64,000 bases of DNA from JBFXIE01 sp050176255. Its GTDB lineage: Bacteria > Pseudomonadota > Gammaproteobacteria > Burkholderiales > Burkholderiaceae_C. Every line of letters begins with the position of its first letter. Position 1 is the stretch's first letter. The position numbers and the translations under genes were made by a program. Location of the stretch: the NCBI RefSeq assembly GCF_050176255.1, contig NZ_JBFXIE010000009.1. One strand, 5' to 3'. Positions 42,777 to 57,556 of the stretch are shown piece after piece. The notes under the pieces are model-generated. The model searched no databases. It saw only the letters and a list, made by a program, of their open reading frames with translations, and was not told where the DNA came from.

Positions 42777-45050
42777 ATGCCTTCTTTTACCCGACGCCCG
42801 CTCCTTAGCGCTCTTAATTTAATAGCTACCAGCGCTTTGTTGATGTGCGCCAACGCTCAAATTCATGCACAAACCACGGCCAAATCGCCAACCGGCAGCG
42901 TGCGCCAAAGCGAGCCGGTCACGCTGAACTTTGCCAATGCCGACATCGAGGCCGTGGCCCGCACCATGGCCACCATCACCGGCAAGAACGTGGTGGTGGA
43001 TCCGCGCGTGAAGGGTCAGGTCACCCTGATCACCGAGAACGCGGTGCAGCCCATGGCAGCCTTCCAGCAGTTTCTGGCGGCGCTGCGCCTGCAGGGCTTC
43101 ACGGTGGTCGAGTCCGAGGGGCTGTACAAGGTGGTGCCCGAAGCCGATGCCAAGCTGCAGACCGGCACCGTGACGGTGTCGCAAAGCGGCACGGGCGGCA
43201 CGGGCGGCGCGGCGCTGGGCGGGCAGATCGTCACGCAGATCTTCAAGCTGAACTTTGAGAACGCCAACAACCTGGTGCCGGTGCTGCGCCCCCTGATCAG
43301 CCCCAACAACACCATCAACGTGAACCCCGGCAACAACTCGCTGGTGATCACCGACTATGCCGACAACCTGCAGCGCCTGGCGCGCATCGTGGCGGCCATG
43401 GATGTCTCCAATGCCAGCGACCTGGAGGTGATTCCGCTGCAGCACGCCATTGCCACCGAGATGGCGCCACTGTTGGCGCGCCTGATCGAGGGCGGTGGCA
43501 GCGCTGCCGCCAGCGCAACCGCGCCAGCGCAGGGCCAGTCCGACACGTCGTTCAAGACCACGCTGCTGGCCGAGCCGCGCAGCAACGCCATCATCGTGCG
43601 CGCAGCCAACCCCGCGCGCCTGGCGCTGGTGCGATCGCTGGTGGCCAAGCTGGACCAGCCAGCCGCGCCCGGCAGCTCGGCGGCCACGGGCAACATCCAC
43701 GTGGTCTATCTGAAGAACGCCGACGCGGTGAAGCTGGCCGCCACGCTGCGCGCCGCACTGGGCGCCGGCACGGCCACGGGCGGCGGCGACAACGCCGGCG
43801 CCAGCAGCAACGGCCTGGGCGGCGGCGGCCTGATGCAGACCGGCAACAACATGGGATCGCGCCAGGGCGGCATCGGCGGCGGCGCCACGGGCGGCGGGCT
43901 GGGCAGCAACACCAGCCAGGGCCTGGGGCGCGGCAACAACAACAATCAGCCGTCCACGGGCGGCATCATCCAGGCCGACCCGACCACCAACTCGCTCATC
44001 ATCACCGCGCCCGACCCGCTGTACCGCGAGATCCGTGCCGTGATCGACAAGCTGGACGGCCGGCGCGCGCAGGTGCTCATCGAAAGCCTGATCGTGGAAG
44101 TCAGCGCCAACAAGGTGGCCGAGTTCGGCATCCAGTGGCAGGGCGTGCTCGGCAACAACGGCAGCACCATGGGCGTGATTGGCAACAATTCGGGCGTGGG
44201 CGGCAGAAACATCATTGATCTGGCGCTGGCAGCGGCCAGCGGCAACGTCAGCGCTTTAAGCGGGGCCAAGCCGGCCTCCGGCCTGAACTTTGCCGTGGCG
44301 CCGCGCGTCAACGGCAACTACTACCTGGGCGCGCTGGCCAACTTTCTGGAAAACACGGGCGACGCCAACGTGCTGTCCACGCCCAACCTGATGACGCTGG
44401 ACAACGAGGAGGCCCAGATCGTCATCGGCGACAACGTGCCCTTCCCCACCGGCTCGTATGCCAACACCGGCGGCAACAACGGCGCGGTCAACCCCTTCAC
44501 CACCGTGGAGCGCAAGGACGTGGGCCTGATGCTGCGCGTGCGCCCGCAGATCAACGAAAACGGCACCGTCAAGCTCACGCTGTACCAGGAGGTCTCCAAG
44601 ATCGCGGCAGGCACGCTGACCAACACCAATGGGCCGTCCACCAGCAAGCGCTCCATCGAATCCACCGTGCTGGTCGATGACGGCAGCGTGATCGTGATCG
44701 GCGGCTTGCTGGAAGACAACTACTCCCTGGGCCAGGACAAAGTGCCCGTGATGGGCGATCTGCCCGTGGTGGGCGGGCTGTTTCGCAACGAAAAGCGCCA
44801 GCGCCAGAAGACCAACCTGATGGTCTTTCTGCGCCCCCTGGTGATCCGCGACAGCGCCACCAGCGACGCACTGATGGTGGACCGCTACGAGGCCATCCGC
44901 GCGCTGCAGCAGAGCAATCAGCCCGAACCCAGCATGGTGATGCGCGCGGTGTCCGACGCGCCGGTGCTGCCGCCGCTGCCCGCCAGCGCGCCAACGCCTG
45001 CCCGCACGGCGCCGGCCGCCACCGGCGAGTCGCCCGTGACCCCGCAATAA
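42777..45050 (+). CDS. gspD: Type II secretion outer-membrane secretin GspD
   Basis: Outer-membrane channel of the type II secretion system, 757 residues. After a signal peptide (about 1-31) come the N0 domain (PVTLNFANADIEAVARTMA...), N1-N3 repeats, a Gly/Asn-rich loop (about 325-400), and the secretin core with VLIESLIVEVS, LSTPNLMTLDNEEAQIVIGDNVPF, VGLMLRVRPQINENG and GGLLEDNYS...VPVMGDLPVVGGLF. An Ala/Pro-rich tail ends it. The signal-peptide codons for SALNLIATSALLMCANAQI are made from a copy of the dispersed repeat (42813-42858). ATG 42777 lies four bases past the gspN stop; the open frame reaches back to 42504. Confidence 0.96.
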   Translation: MPSFTRRPLLSALNLIATSALLMCANAQIHAQTTAKSPTGSVRQSEPVTLNFANADIEAVARTMATITGKNVVVDPRVKGQVTLITENAVQPMAAFQQFLAALRLQGFTVVESEGLYKVVPEADAKLQTGTVTVSQSGTGGTGGAALGGQIVTQIFKLNFENANNLVPVLRPLISPNNTINVNPGNNSLVITDYADNLQRLARIVAAMDVSNASDLEVIPLQHAIATEMAPLLARLIEGGGSAAASATAPAQGQSDTSFKTTLLAEPRSNAIIVRAANPARLALVRSLVAKLDQPAAPGSSAATGNIHVVYLKNADAVKLAATLRAALGAGTATGGGDNAGASSNGLGGGGLMQTGNNMGSRQGGIGGGATGGGLGSNTSQGLGRGNNNNQPSTGGIIQADPTTNSLIITAPDPLYREIRAVIDKLDGRRAQVLIESLIVEVSANKVAEFGIQWQGVLGNNGSTMGVIGNNSGVGGRNIIDLALAAASGNVSALSGAKPASGLNFAVAPRVNGNYYLGALANFLENTGDANVLSTPNLMTLDNEEAQIVIGDNVPFPTGSYANTGGNNGAVNPFTTVERKDVGLMLRVRPQINENGTVKLTLYQEVSKIAAGTLTNTNGPSTSKRSIESTVLVDDGSVIVIGGLLEDNYSLGQDKVPVMGDLPVVGGLFRNEKRQRQKTNLMVFLRPLVIRDSATSDALMVDRYEAIRALQQSNQPEPSMVMRAVSDAPVLPPLPASAPTPARTAPAATGESPVTPQ
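42813..42858 (+). repeat. Dispersed repeat, copy 7, inside the gspD signal-peptide codons
   Basis: TTAATAGCTACCAGCGCTTT then GCGCCAACGCTC, read in frame as LIATSALLMCANA. Confidence 0.7.
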
Positions 45051-45083
45051 CTTCGCAACGCAATCACGCAGCAAGGCCCGCGC

Positions 45084-46472
45084 ATGCGCCACCCCCTTCC
45101 CTACGCCTTCGCGCGCACCAGCCAGCTGCTGCTGGAAGATGACGGCCAGCAGCTCGTGCTGTGGCACGGCCCAGAGCCGGACGCCGGCGCGCTGTCCGAA
45201 GTGCTGCGCAAGCACGCGGTGCAGCAGTTCGCGCCGCTCGATGCTGCGCAGCTGGCCCAGCGCATCAGCGCCGCTTATGCCCAAAGCGAATCCAGCGCCG
45301 CCACCGTGGTGAGCGAGGTGGAAGAAGAAGCCGATCTCTCGCGCATGATGCAGGAGCTGCCCGCGGTGGAGGACCTGCTGGAGTCCGCGGGCGACGCGCC
45401 CATCATCCGCATGCTCAACGCCCTGCTCACGCAGGCGGTGCGCGACGGCGCCAGCGACATCCACATCGAGCCCTACGAGCGCCACTCCAGCGTGCGCTTT
45501 CGCGTCGATGGCAGCCTGCGCGAGGTGGTGCAGCCCAACCGCGCGCTGCACGCCGCGCTGATCAGCCGCCTGAAGATCATGGCGGACCTGGACATCTCCG
45601 AAAAACGCCTGCCCCAGGACGGTCGCATCAGCCTGCGCCTGGGAACGCGCGCCATCGACGTGCGCGTGTCCACCCTGCCCAACGCCCACGGCGAACGCGC
45701 CGTGCTGCGCCTGCTGGACAAAAGCGGCAGCAAGCTGAGCCTGGAGTCCGTGGGCATGCAGGGCGAGGTGCTGCAGCGCTTCGAGGGCCTGATTGCGCAG
45801 CCGCACGGCATCATCCTGGTGACCGGCCCCACGGGCTCGGGCAAAACCACCACGCTGTATGCGGCGCTGGCGCGGCTGGATGCCTCGCGCAGCAACATCA
45901 TGACGGTGGAAGACCCCATCGAGTACGAGCTGCCCGGCGTGGGGCAGACCCAGGTCAACGCCAAGATCGAGCTGACCTTTGCCAAGGCTCTGCGCGCCAT
46001 CCTGCGCCAGGACCCGGACGTGATCATGATTGGCGAAATCCGCGACTTCGAGACCGCGCAGATCGCCATTCAGGCATCGCTCACCGGCCACCTGGTGCTG
46101 GCCACGCTGCACACCAACGACGCGGCCAGCGCCATCACCCGCCTGACCGACATGGGCGTGGAGCCGTTCCTGCTGTCCTCGTCCCTGCTGGGCGTGCTGG
46201 CGCAGCGCCTGGTGCGCAAATACTGCAGCCACTGCCACGGCGCGGGCTGCGACCACTGCGGCCAAACCGGCTACGCGGGACGCACGGGCGTGTTCGAGCT
46301 GCTGGTGGTGGATGACGCCATCCGCGCCCAGATCCACAACCAGACGGCCGAAGCCGAGGTACGCGCACAGGCCATCGCGGGCGGCATGACGCTGATGCGC
46401 GACGACGGCGAGCGCCTGATCGCCGCAGGCATCACCAGCCGCGAGGAGCTGCTGCGCGTGACGCGCGATTGA
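45084..46472 (+). CDS. gspE: Type II secretion ATPase GspE
   Basis: Cytoplasmic hexameric ATPase that powers pseudopilus assembly, 462 residues. It has a short N1 domain, the N2 domain (LLTQAVRDGASDIHIEPYE), Walker A GPTGSGKTTT, the Asp box (MTVEDPIEYELPG), Walker B (PDVIMIGEIRD) and the His box (TGHLVLATLHTND). The zinc-finger domain is compact: two CxxC pairs with only four residues between them (CSHCHGAGCDHC). It ends the plus-strand gsp operon. gspF is not next to it but 1.8 kb further on and inverted. Confidence 0.96.
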   Translation: MRHPLPYAFARTSQLLLEDDGQQLVLWHGPEPDAGALSEVLRKHAVQQFAPLDAAQLAQRISAAYAQSESSAATVVSEVEEEADLSRMMQELPAVEDLLESAGDAPIIRMLNALLTQAVRDGASDIHIEPYERHSSVRFRVDGSLREVVQPNRALHAALISRLKIMADLDISEKRLPQDGRISLRLGTRAIDVRVSTLPNAHGERAVLRLLDKSGSKLSLESVGMQGEVLQRFEGLIAQPHGIILVTGPTGSGKTTTLYAALARLDASRSNIMTVEDPIEYELPGVGQTQVNAKIELTFAKALRAILRQDPDVIMIGEIRDFETAQIAIQASLTGHLVLATLHTNDAASAITRLTDMGVEPFLLSSSLLGVLAQRLVRKYCSHCHGAGCDHCGQTGYAGRTGVFELLVVDDAIRAQIHNQTAEAEVRAQAIAGGMTLMRDDGERLIAAGITSREELLRVTRD

Positions 46473-46563
46473 ACGGATTGGGTGGCCTGACGGAGTTGGC
46501 GAAGCGCCCCTTGCGACTGGAAGCCAGGGGGGTGGCCGATGGCTCACCTCGCATCACGCCACC

Positions 46564-46590
46564 ACCGTCATCCCCGCCAAGGCGGCGACC
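46564..46590. repeat. REP-like GGAATGACGGG-type palindrome, site 3 (variant)
   Basis: On the minus strand, CGCCTTGGCGGGGATGACGG. A variant of the sites at 21171 and 24926, in the 251-bp space after gspE. Confidence 0.45.
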
Positions 46591-46608
46591 CAAGTGCCGC
46601 CAACCCTT

Positions 46609-46652
46609 CAAAAACAATAGCTGCCAGCGCCTGATACATATGGGCTGGAGCC
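46609..46652 (+). repeat. Dispersed repeat, copy 8
   Basis: ATAGCTGCCAGCGCCTGATA then CATATGGGCTGGAGCC, a full copy between gspE and the EF-hand gene. Confidence 0.8.
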
Positions 46653-46723
46653 AATTTTGGCGATACTCCCCCTCGGAGCGTTTTTACGATCCGAGGCCAA
46701 GCACCGTGACGCCTGCCGCCACC

Positions 46724-47119
46724 TCAGCGCGCGGCGGCGCGGGCGCTGTCGCGTTCGGCGCGGTATTTGATGGCGAAGGCGCGCACCTCTTCCAGGGTGA
46801 CGTAGCCGTCGCGATCGGTGTCGGCGTCGTCAAACGCGGCGGCCAGCTTGGGCACCAGCGACATCTCGGCCCGGCTGAGCTTGCCGTCGCCGTTGAAGTC
46901 GAGCATGTGGAACTGCCGAATGGCCTTGGCCTCGCCCTTGGACAGCGGCGCGCTGGCGCCGGCCTGGGGCGCAGGACTGGCCGCAGGCTGGGACTGCGCG
47001 TGGCTGGCCATCAGCGGCGCGGCCAGCACCGCCAGGGCCGAAAGCCCGGCGGCGCGACGACCAACACGCCAAAAAACTGGCAAAAACGAGCGCAGCGAAG
47101 AGCGAGAGACTAAGAACAT
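46724..47119 (-). CDS. EF-hand domain-containing exported protein
   Basis: A 131-residue protein with an N-terminal signal/membrane segment (RAAGLSALAVLAAPLMASHA) and two canonical EF-hand loops, DFNGDGKLSRAE (near residue 75) and DTDRDGYVTLEE (near 105), so it should bind calcium. I choose ATG 47119 (MFLVSRSSLRS); the frame is open to 47218, inside the neighbour. Its place among type II secretion genes might mean it is exported or helps the pseudopilus, whose major subunit also binds calcium; that is only a guess from position. Confidence 0.82.
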   Translation of the reverse strand: MFLVSRSSLRSFLPVFWRVGRRAAGLSALAVLAAPLMASHAQSQPAASPAPQAGASAPLSKGEAKAIRQFHMLDFNGDGKLSRAEMSLVPKLAAAFDDADTDRDGYVTLEEVRAFAIKYRAERDSARAAAR

Positions 47120-47150
47120 ATGCCGATAGAGCAGCGCACTGGCGCGGGGT

Positions 47151-48113
47151 TCATTGGTTGGCCAGTCCATGTGTATCGGCCGGTACATCGCCCGCGCAGC
47201 CTGCGCCCGCCAACACATTGGCGATGCCGCTGCTCACATGGCCGGCGGGCACATGGCGCGCGGCCGAGGTGACGTGGCCCGTCTGGTCGTCAAAGAAAAA
47301 ATCAGGCTCGAATTCGCGCAGGAAGGGGCCTTTTTCGAGCCCGCCCAGAAACATGGCTTCATCGACGCTGATGCCCCATTCGAGCAGCGTGCGGATGGCA
47401 CGCTCGTGCGCCGGTGCGCTGCGCGCAGTAACCAGCGCGGTGCGGATGCGCATCTGCGACGCGTCGGCCTGCTGCTGCAGGCGGTGCAGCGCGGCCAGCA
47501 GCGGCTTGAACGGCCCCTCTGCCAGGGGCGTGGAGGCTTTGGAGACTTCGTGCTGCACAAAGGCCGGCAGGCCGCCTTGCTGATAGACGCGCTCGGCCTC
47601 GTCAGAAAACAGCACCGCGTCGCCGTCGAATGCGATGCGCACCTCGCGCGGGTAGCGGTCGCCCGCGGGGGTGGAGTCGATCATCACCCGCGCGGCCGGA
47701 AAGCCGATGGACAGCGCCTCGCGCACGTCCGCCGCGTTGGCCGACAAAAACAGGTGCGCGCCCAGCGGCCGCAGGTAGGAAAACGGGTTGCGCCCGCGCG
47801 TGAACACGCCGCGCTCGATGCGCATGCCCGCCGCCTTGGCCGAAGCAAACACACGCATGCCGCTGGCAGGGTCGTTGCGCGAGAGCATCACCACCTCGAC
47901 GCGCTGGGCCTCGGCCGTGTTGAAAGCCAGCAGCTTGCGCACCAGCGGAAAGGCCACGCCGGGGCGCGCGGGCTCGTGCACCAGCTCCAGCTGGCGGCGC
48001 ATGTAGGCCTGCTCGTCACCCGCCTCGAACAGGCGGTTTTCTTCCTCAAAATCGAACAGCGCCCGCGAGGAAATCGCCACGACGAGCTTGTCTTGCAGAG
48101 TCGGTGCAGCCAT
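47151..48113 (-). CDS. 5'-nucleotidase (PF06189 type)
   Basis: Cytoplasmic nucleotidase-like HAD protein of 320 residues. Diagnostic stretches are LVVAISSRALFDFEEENRLFEAG, VEVVMLSRNDPASGMRVF, FLSANAADVREAL, IAFDGDAVLFSDEAERVY and TALVTARSAPAHERAIRTL. The DGDAVLFSDE motif corresponds to the second HAD aspartate region. It differs from the secreted UshA-like enzyme at 25572-27491. MAAPTLQD at 48113 is a likely start, with MKVADMAA at 48128 as an alternative. It lies between the EF-hand gene and gspF on the minus strand. Confidence 0.85.
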   Translation of the reverse strand: MAAPTLQDKLVVAISSRALFDFEEENRLFEAGDEQAYMRRQLELVHEPARPGVAFPLVRKLLAFNTAEAQRVEVVMLSRNDPASGMRVFASAKAAGMRIERGVFTRGRNPFSYLRPLGAHLFLSANAADVREALSIGFPAARVMIDSTPAGDRYPREVRIAFDGDAVLFSDEAERVYQQGGLPAFVQHEVSKASTPLAEGPFKPLLAALHRLQQQADASQMRIRTALVTARSAPAHERAIRTLLEWGISVDEAMFLGGLEKGPFLREFEPDFFFDDQTGHVTSAARHVPAGHVSSGIANVLAGAGCAGDVPADTHGLANQ

Positions 48114-48142
48114 GTCAGCAACCTTCAAAACTGGCGCGCCCC

Positions 48143-48250
48143 ATGCAAGGGCAGCCGAGCAAGGGCCGCCCCGCAGCGAGGGCTGCGTCCCCCTTCCCGT
48201 AGCGCGCAGCGCGTAGATAGAAGGGGGAAGCGGCGCAGCCGCTCAGGGGG
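48143..48250. repeat. GC-rich intergenic element with an 8-9 bp inverted repeat
   Basis: CCCCCTTC (48189-48196) and GAAGGGGG (48230-48237) form a stem around a loop rich in GCGC, flanked by CCGCCCC and CAGGGGG boxes. The composition resembles the 87-bp unit at 37326-37495. It lies between gspF and the 5'-nucleotidase and could act as a terminator-like or REP-like structure. Confidence 0.5.
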
Positions 48251-48257
48251 ATGTCGT

Positions 48258-49487
48258 TCATTTCACGAACTTGTTGAGTTCGATGATGGGCTGCAGCACC
48301 GCCAGCACGATGAGCATCACCATCAGCCCCATGCCCACGATGAGCAGGGGCTCGAGGATGGTGGCCAGCTGCATGGCGCGGCGCTGCACCTCGGTGCCCA
48401 GCTGGGTGGCCGCGCGCTGCAACATCAGCGGCAGCTGGCCTGTCTGCTCGCCCAGGCGGGCAAACATGGACAGCAGGCCCGGAAAGCGTTTCTTCTGCGC
48501 CAGCGCGGACGCCAGCGGCGCGCCCTCGCGCACCAGCACCAGGGCGTCGAGCGCATCGGCGCGCAGGGCGCGGTTGTTCAGGGTCTCGGCCGCGGCCTGC
48601 AAGGCGCGCAGTATGGGCACGCCAGCGCCCGCCAGCATGGCCAGCGTGCCGGCAAAGCGTGCCGCGTTGTAGCCGCGCGCCAGCTTGCCAACGATGGGCA
48701 GGCGCAGCCAGGCGGCATCAAACTTTTCACGAAATCGGGGCCTAGCCAGCGCAGCTCTTGCGCCAATAGCTATCAAAAAAAGAGCGATCAGCATCGCCCA
48801 GCCGTAGTTGCGCACCAGGTCGCTGACGCCCAGCATGAGCACGGTGAGAAACGGCAGCGCGCGCTTGGTGCCGGCGAACACGTTGGCCACCTGCGGCACC
48901 ACGTAGCCCACCAGAAACAGCACGATGACGATGGCAATCACGGTGACGATGGCCGGGTACAGCGCCGCGCCGATGAGCTTGGCGCGCAGTTGCTGGCGCT
49001 GCTCCAGGTCGTCGGCCAGACTGTCGAGCACTTCGCCCAGCCCGCCGCTGGACTCACCCGCGCCGATCACGGCGCAGTAAATGTCGGAGAACTCGCGCGG
49101 GTGCTGGGCCAGCGCGCGCGCGAAGGTGGAGCCGGCATTGACCTCGGCGCGCAGCGCTGCCACCAGGTGGCGCTGGCGCTCGTCGTCGGCTTCGTCGGAC
49201 AGCGCGGTCAACGCGCGCTCGAGCGGCAGGCCGGAGCCCACCAGGCCCGCCAGCTGGCGCGTCCACACGCTCAGCTCCGTGGCATTGAACACCGGGCGCG
49301 TGAACAGCCGCTGCGACAGCGTGGGCGCCGCGCCCGCCTCGGCGCCGGGCGACAAGGCCTCCACCTCCAGGGGCACCAGCGCCTGCGCGCGCAGCAGGCT
49401 GCGGGCGGCCTTGGGGCTGTCGGCATCCAGGGTGCCGCGGCGGATATGGCCCTGCGAGTCCAGGGCTTCAAAGGAATAAGCGGGCAT
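48258..49487 (-). CDS. gspF: Type II secretion inner-membrane platform protein GspF
   Basis: Polytopic platform protein of 409 residues that contacts GspE and GspL. The N-terminus has MPAYSFEALDSQGHIRRGTLDADS. Two repeated T2SSF domains (about 70-195 and 275-395) each hold the FxRQLAxLVGSGLPLxxAL type motif and membrane helices, with GAALYPAIVTVIAIVIVLFLVGYVVPQV in the middle. One helix (MLIALFLIAIGARAALARP) is encoded by a dispersed repeat copy at 48739-48782. The gene is inverted and separated from the main gsp operon. Confidence 0.95.
   Translation of the reverse strand: MPAYSFEALDSQGHIRRGTLDADSPKAARSLLRAQALVPLEVEALSPGAEAGAAPTLSQRLFTRPVFNATELSVWTRQLAGLVGSGLPLERALTALSDEADDERQRHLVAALRAEVNAGSTFARALAQHPREFSDIYCAVIGAGESSGGLGEVLDSLADDLEQRQQLRAKLIGAALYPAIVTVIAIVIVLFLVGYVVPQVANVFAGTKRALPFLTVLMLGVSDLVRNYGWAMLIALFLIAIGARAALARPRFREKFDAAWLRLPIVGKLARGYNAARFAGTLAMLAGAGVPILRALQAAAETLNNRALRADALDALVLVREGAPLASALAQKKRFPGLLSMFARLGEQTGQLPLMLQRAATQLGTEVQRRAMQLATILEPLLIVGMGLMVMLIVLAVLQPIIELNKFVK
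48739..48782 (-). repeat. Dispersed repeat, copy 9, inside gspF
   Basis: On the minus strand, TTTTTTTGATAGCTATTGGC then GCTGCGCTGGCTAGGCC, read in frame as FLIAIGARAALARP at the end of a transmembrane helix. Confidence 0.65.
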
Positions 49488-49567
49488 GCGGCGTGTGCGG
49501 CAAAAGGGTCAGGGCGCAAACCCGCCCCGGGGGCCATCATGGTAGCGGGTGGCCGTGTCGGTGTGCA

Positions 49568-50575
<1,008 letters not shown>

Positions 50576-50743
50576 TGTGGGCGCACGCGTGAAACCCCGT
50601 GTCGGTGGCAGGAATGCTTTTTTGAAGCGCGCGTTGCCTACTTCTTGTAGTTGTGCGCTGATAATGAAATTTCTTTGTAACGCCCGGCATCTGCTGCGGG
50701 GCTGTCACCGGTACGCATTTCAGGACTGCCTGGCGGGGGATGT

Positions 50744-51259
50744 ATGGGTTTTTTCAGCCGTTTGTTTCGTCCCCGTGGCGATGGTCTGCCGGTGTCGTCC
50801 GACTGGACTTCCCTGCCCGAAGAGCAGGCCAGCGAGCTGGTGCTGATCGACGAGGAAGCCAGGCGGCTGATGGCGCAGTTCGACATCGACACCGCCATTG
50901 AGCACCACGAGCGCTGGCTGCCCTGGCTGGCTCAGGCACTGCAGGGCGAACGTGACGAGCGCCTGCGCCCCGAGGTGGTGGCCGACGACAACTGCTCTGA
51001 GCTGGGCCAGTGGCTGCGTGGCGACGGCCAGGTGGCGCTGGGGCAGTTTCCGGCGTTTGACATGCTGATGCGCCGCCACCAGTACTTTCACCAGCAGGCC
51101 GCGCTGCTGCTGACGCATGCCGCAGCGGGCGACAGCCAGATGGCGCAGCAGGCCTTCAAAAGCTGCCAGCACGCCTCGCGCCAGGTGGTGCTGCTGCTCA
51201 AGGAACTACGGCGCGGGCTGGGGCAGTCCGGCCCGGCCGCGCCGGGCGCCGGCGGCTGA
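50744..51259 (+). CDS. Stand-alone CZB (chemoreceptor zinc-binding) domain protein
   Basis: A 171-residue soluble protein consisting mainly of a CZB domain (about 40-150). The zinc-site signatures are visible: His and HxxW in AIEHHERWLPWL, the Cys motif NCSELGQWL, and His residues in MRRHQYFHQQA. In E. coli DgcZ and Helicobacter TlpD this domain senses zinc or hypochlorous acid through that Cys. Here it has no chemoreceptor or cyclase domain, so it probably signals by protein contact. An N-terminal MGFFSRLFRPR stretch may be an amphipathic anchor. ATG 50744 starts it. Confidence 0.85.
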   Translation: MGFFSRLFRPRGDGLPVSSDWTSLPEEQASELVLIDEEARRLMAQFDIDTAIEHHERWLPWLAQALQGERDERLRPEVVADDNCSELGQWLRGDGQVALGQFPAFDMLMRRHQYFHQQAALLLTHAAAGDSQMAQQAFKSCQHASRQVVLLLKELRRGLGQSGPAAPGAGG

Positions 51260-51304
51260 CGCTCCTTGTCCTGCTGACCGCCCGGCTGCCGCGGCTGTGC
51301 AGTT

Positions 51305-52783
51305 TCAGCGGGGCAGGTCGGACTGGCCCATCAGGAATTCATCCACCGCCCGCGCAGCCTGGCGACCCTCGCGAATGGCCCACACCACCAGCGACTGGCC
51401 ACGGCGGATGTCGCCCGCGGCAAACACCTTGGGCACGCTGGTGGCATAGCCGCCGATGAAGTCCGTGGTGGCGCGTGCATTGCCGCGCGCGTCCTTGTCC
51501 ACACCGAAGGCATCCAGCACCGCGGCCACGGGGCTCACGAAGCCCATGGCCAGCAGCACCAGGTCGGCCTTGTATTCCTTTTCGGTGCCAGCGATCTCGA
51601 CGAATCGCCCGTCCTTGAACTCGACGTGCACGGTCCTGAGGCCGGTCACCTTCTTGCCGTCGCCGATGAACTCTTTGGTGGCGATCGCAAACTCGCGCTC
51701 GCAGCCCTCTTCGTGGCTGGAGCTGGTGCGCAGCTTGGTCGGCCAGTAGGGCCAGACCAGGGGCTTGTTCTCCTGCTCGGGTGGCATGGGCATCAGCTCG
51801 AACTGCGTGACGCTGGCCGCGCCGTGGCGGTTGCTGGTGCCCACGCAGTCGCTGCCGGTGTCGCCGCCGCCGATGACGATGACATGCTTGCCATCGGCAC
51901 GGATCTGGCCCTTGAGCTTGTCGCCCGCGTTGACCTTGTTTTGCTGCGGCAAAAATTCCATCGCAAAGTGGATGCCGTCCAGGTCGCGGCCGGGCACGGG
52001 CAGATCGCGCGAGGCCTCGGCGCCGCCGGTGAGCAGCACCGCGTCAAAGTCCTTGTGCAGCTGCTCGGGCGTAATGGTTTCCTTGGCCCAGTTGGTCACC
52101 TTGCTGCCCTTGCCCAGGCCGTCCTTGGCCGCCCCCACCAGCACGCCGGTGCGGATGGTGACGCCCTCGGCCACCAGCTGCTGCACGCGGCGGTCGATGT
52201 GCGCCTTGTCCAGCTTGAAGTCAGGGATGCCGTAGCGCAGCAGGCCGCCCACGCGGTCGTTCTTTTCGAACAGCGTCACATCGTGGCCCGCGCGGGCCAG
52301 CTGCTGCGCCGCCGCCAGACCCGCAGGCCCGGCGCCGACAATGGCCACCTTCTTGCCGGTCTTGCGGGCGGCAGGCTGCGGCTGCACCCAGCCGTGCTCC
52401 CAGGCGCGGTCGATGATGGCGTGCTCGATGCTCTTGATGCCCACAGGGTCGTCGTTGATGTTCAGCGTGCACGCAGCCTCGCACGGCGCGGGGCAGATGC
52501 GGCCGGTGAACTCTGGGAAGTTGTTGGTGCTGTGCAGCACCGCGGCCGCGCTCTTCCAGTCCTGGTGGTAAACAAGGTCGTTGAAGTCCGGGATGATGTT
52601 GTTCACCGGACAGCCGCTGTTGCAAAACGGCGTGCCGCAGTCCATGCAGCGCGCGCCCTGGAGCTTGGCCTGCGCGTCGTCCAGGCCGATGACGAATTCT
52701 TTGTAGTGCTTCACGCGCTCGGCAACGGGCGCGTAGCCCTCGTCGATGCGCTCGTATTCCATGAAACCTGTGGTCTTGCCCAT
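51305..52783 (-). CDS. gltD: Glutamate synthase (NADPH) small subunit
   Basis: Beta subunit of glutamate synthase that passes electrons from NADPH to the large subunit, 492 residues. The N-terminal iron-sulfur cysteines lie in CMDCGTPFC and CPAPCEAAC, followed by a FAD-binding GAGPAGLAAAQQLARAG and the NADPH-binding IGGGDTGSDCVGTS, with a final TGIGGY-like FIGGYATSVPKVFAAGDI. It lies 36 bp downstream of gltB on the minus strand and is surely co-transcribed. Confidence 0.97.
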   Translation of the reverse strand: MGKTTGFMEYERIDEGYAPVAERVKHYKEFVIGLDDAQAKLQGARCMDCGTPFCNSGCPVNNIIPDFNDLVYHQDWKSAAAVLHSTNNFPEFTGRICPAPCEAACTLNINDDPVGIKSIEHAIIDRAWEHGWVQPQPAARKTGKKVAIVGAGPAGLAAAQQLARAGHDVTLFEKNDRVGGLLRYGIPDFKLDKAHIDRRVQQLVAEGVTIRTGVLVGAAKDGLGKGSKVTNWAKETITPEQLHKDFDAVLLTGGAEASRDLPVPGRDLDGIHFAMEFLPQQNKVNAGDKLKGQIRADGKHVIVIGGGDTGSDCVGTSNRHGAASVTQFELMPMPPEQENKPLVWPYWPTKLRTSSSHEEGCEREFAIATKEFIGDGKKVTGLRTVHVEFKDGRFVEIAGTEKEYKADLVLLAMGFVSPVAAVLDAFGVDKDARGNARATTDFIGGYATSVPKVFAAGDIRRGQSLVVWAIREGRQAARAVDEFLMGQSDLPR

Positions 52784-52819
52784 GATCGTGGTGTCCTGTA
52801 ATGGTGGAGGAAGCGCGCC

Positions 52820-57556
<4,737 letters not shown>

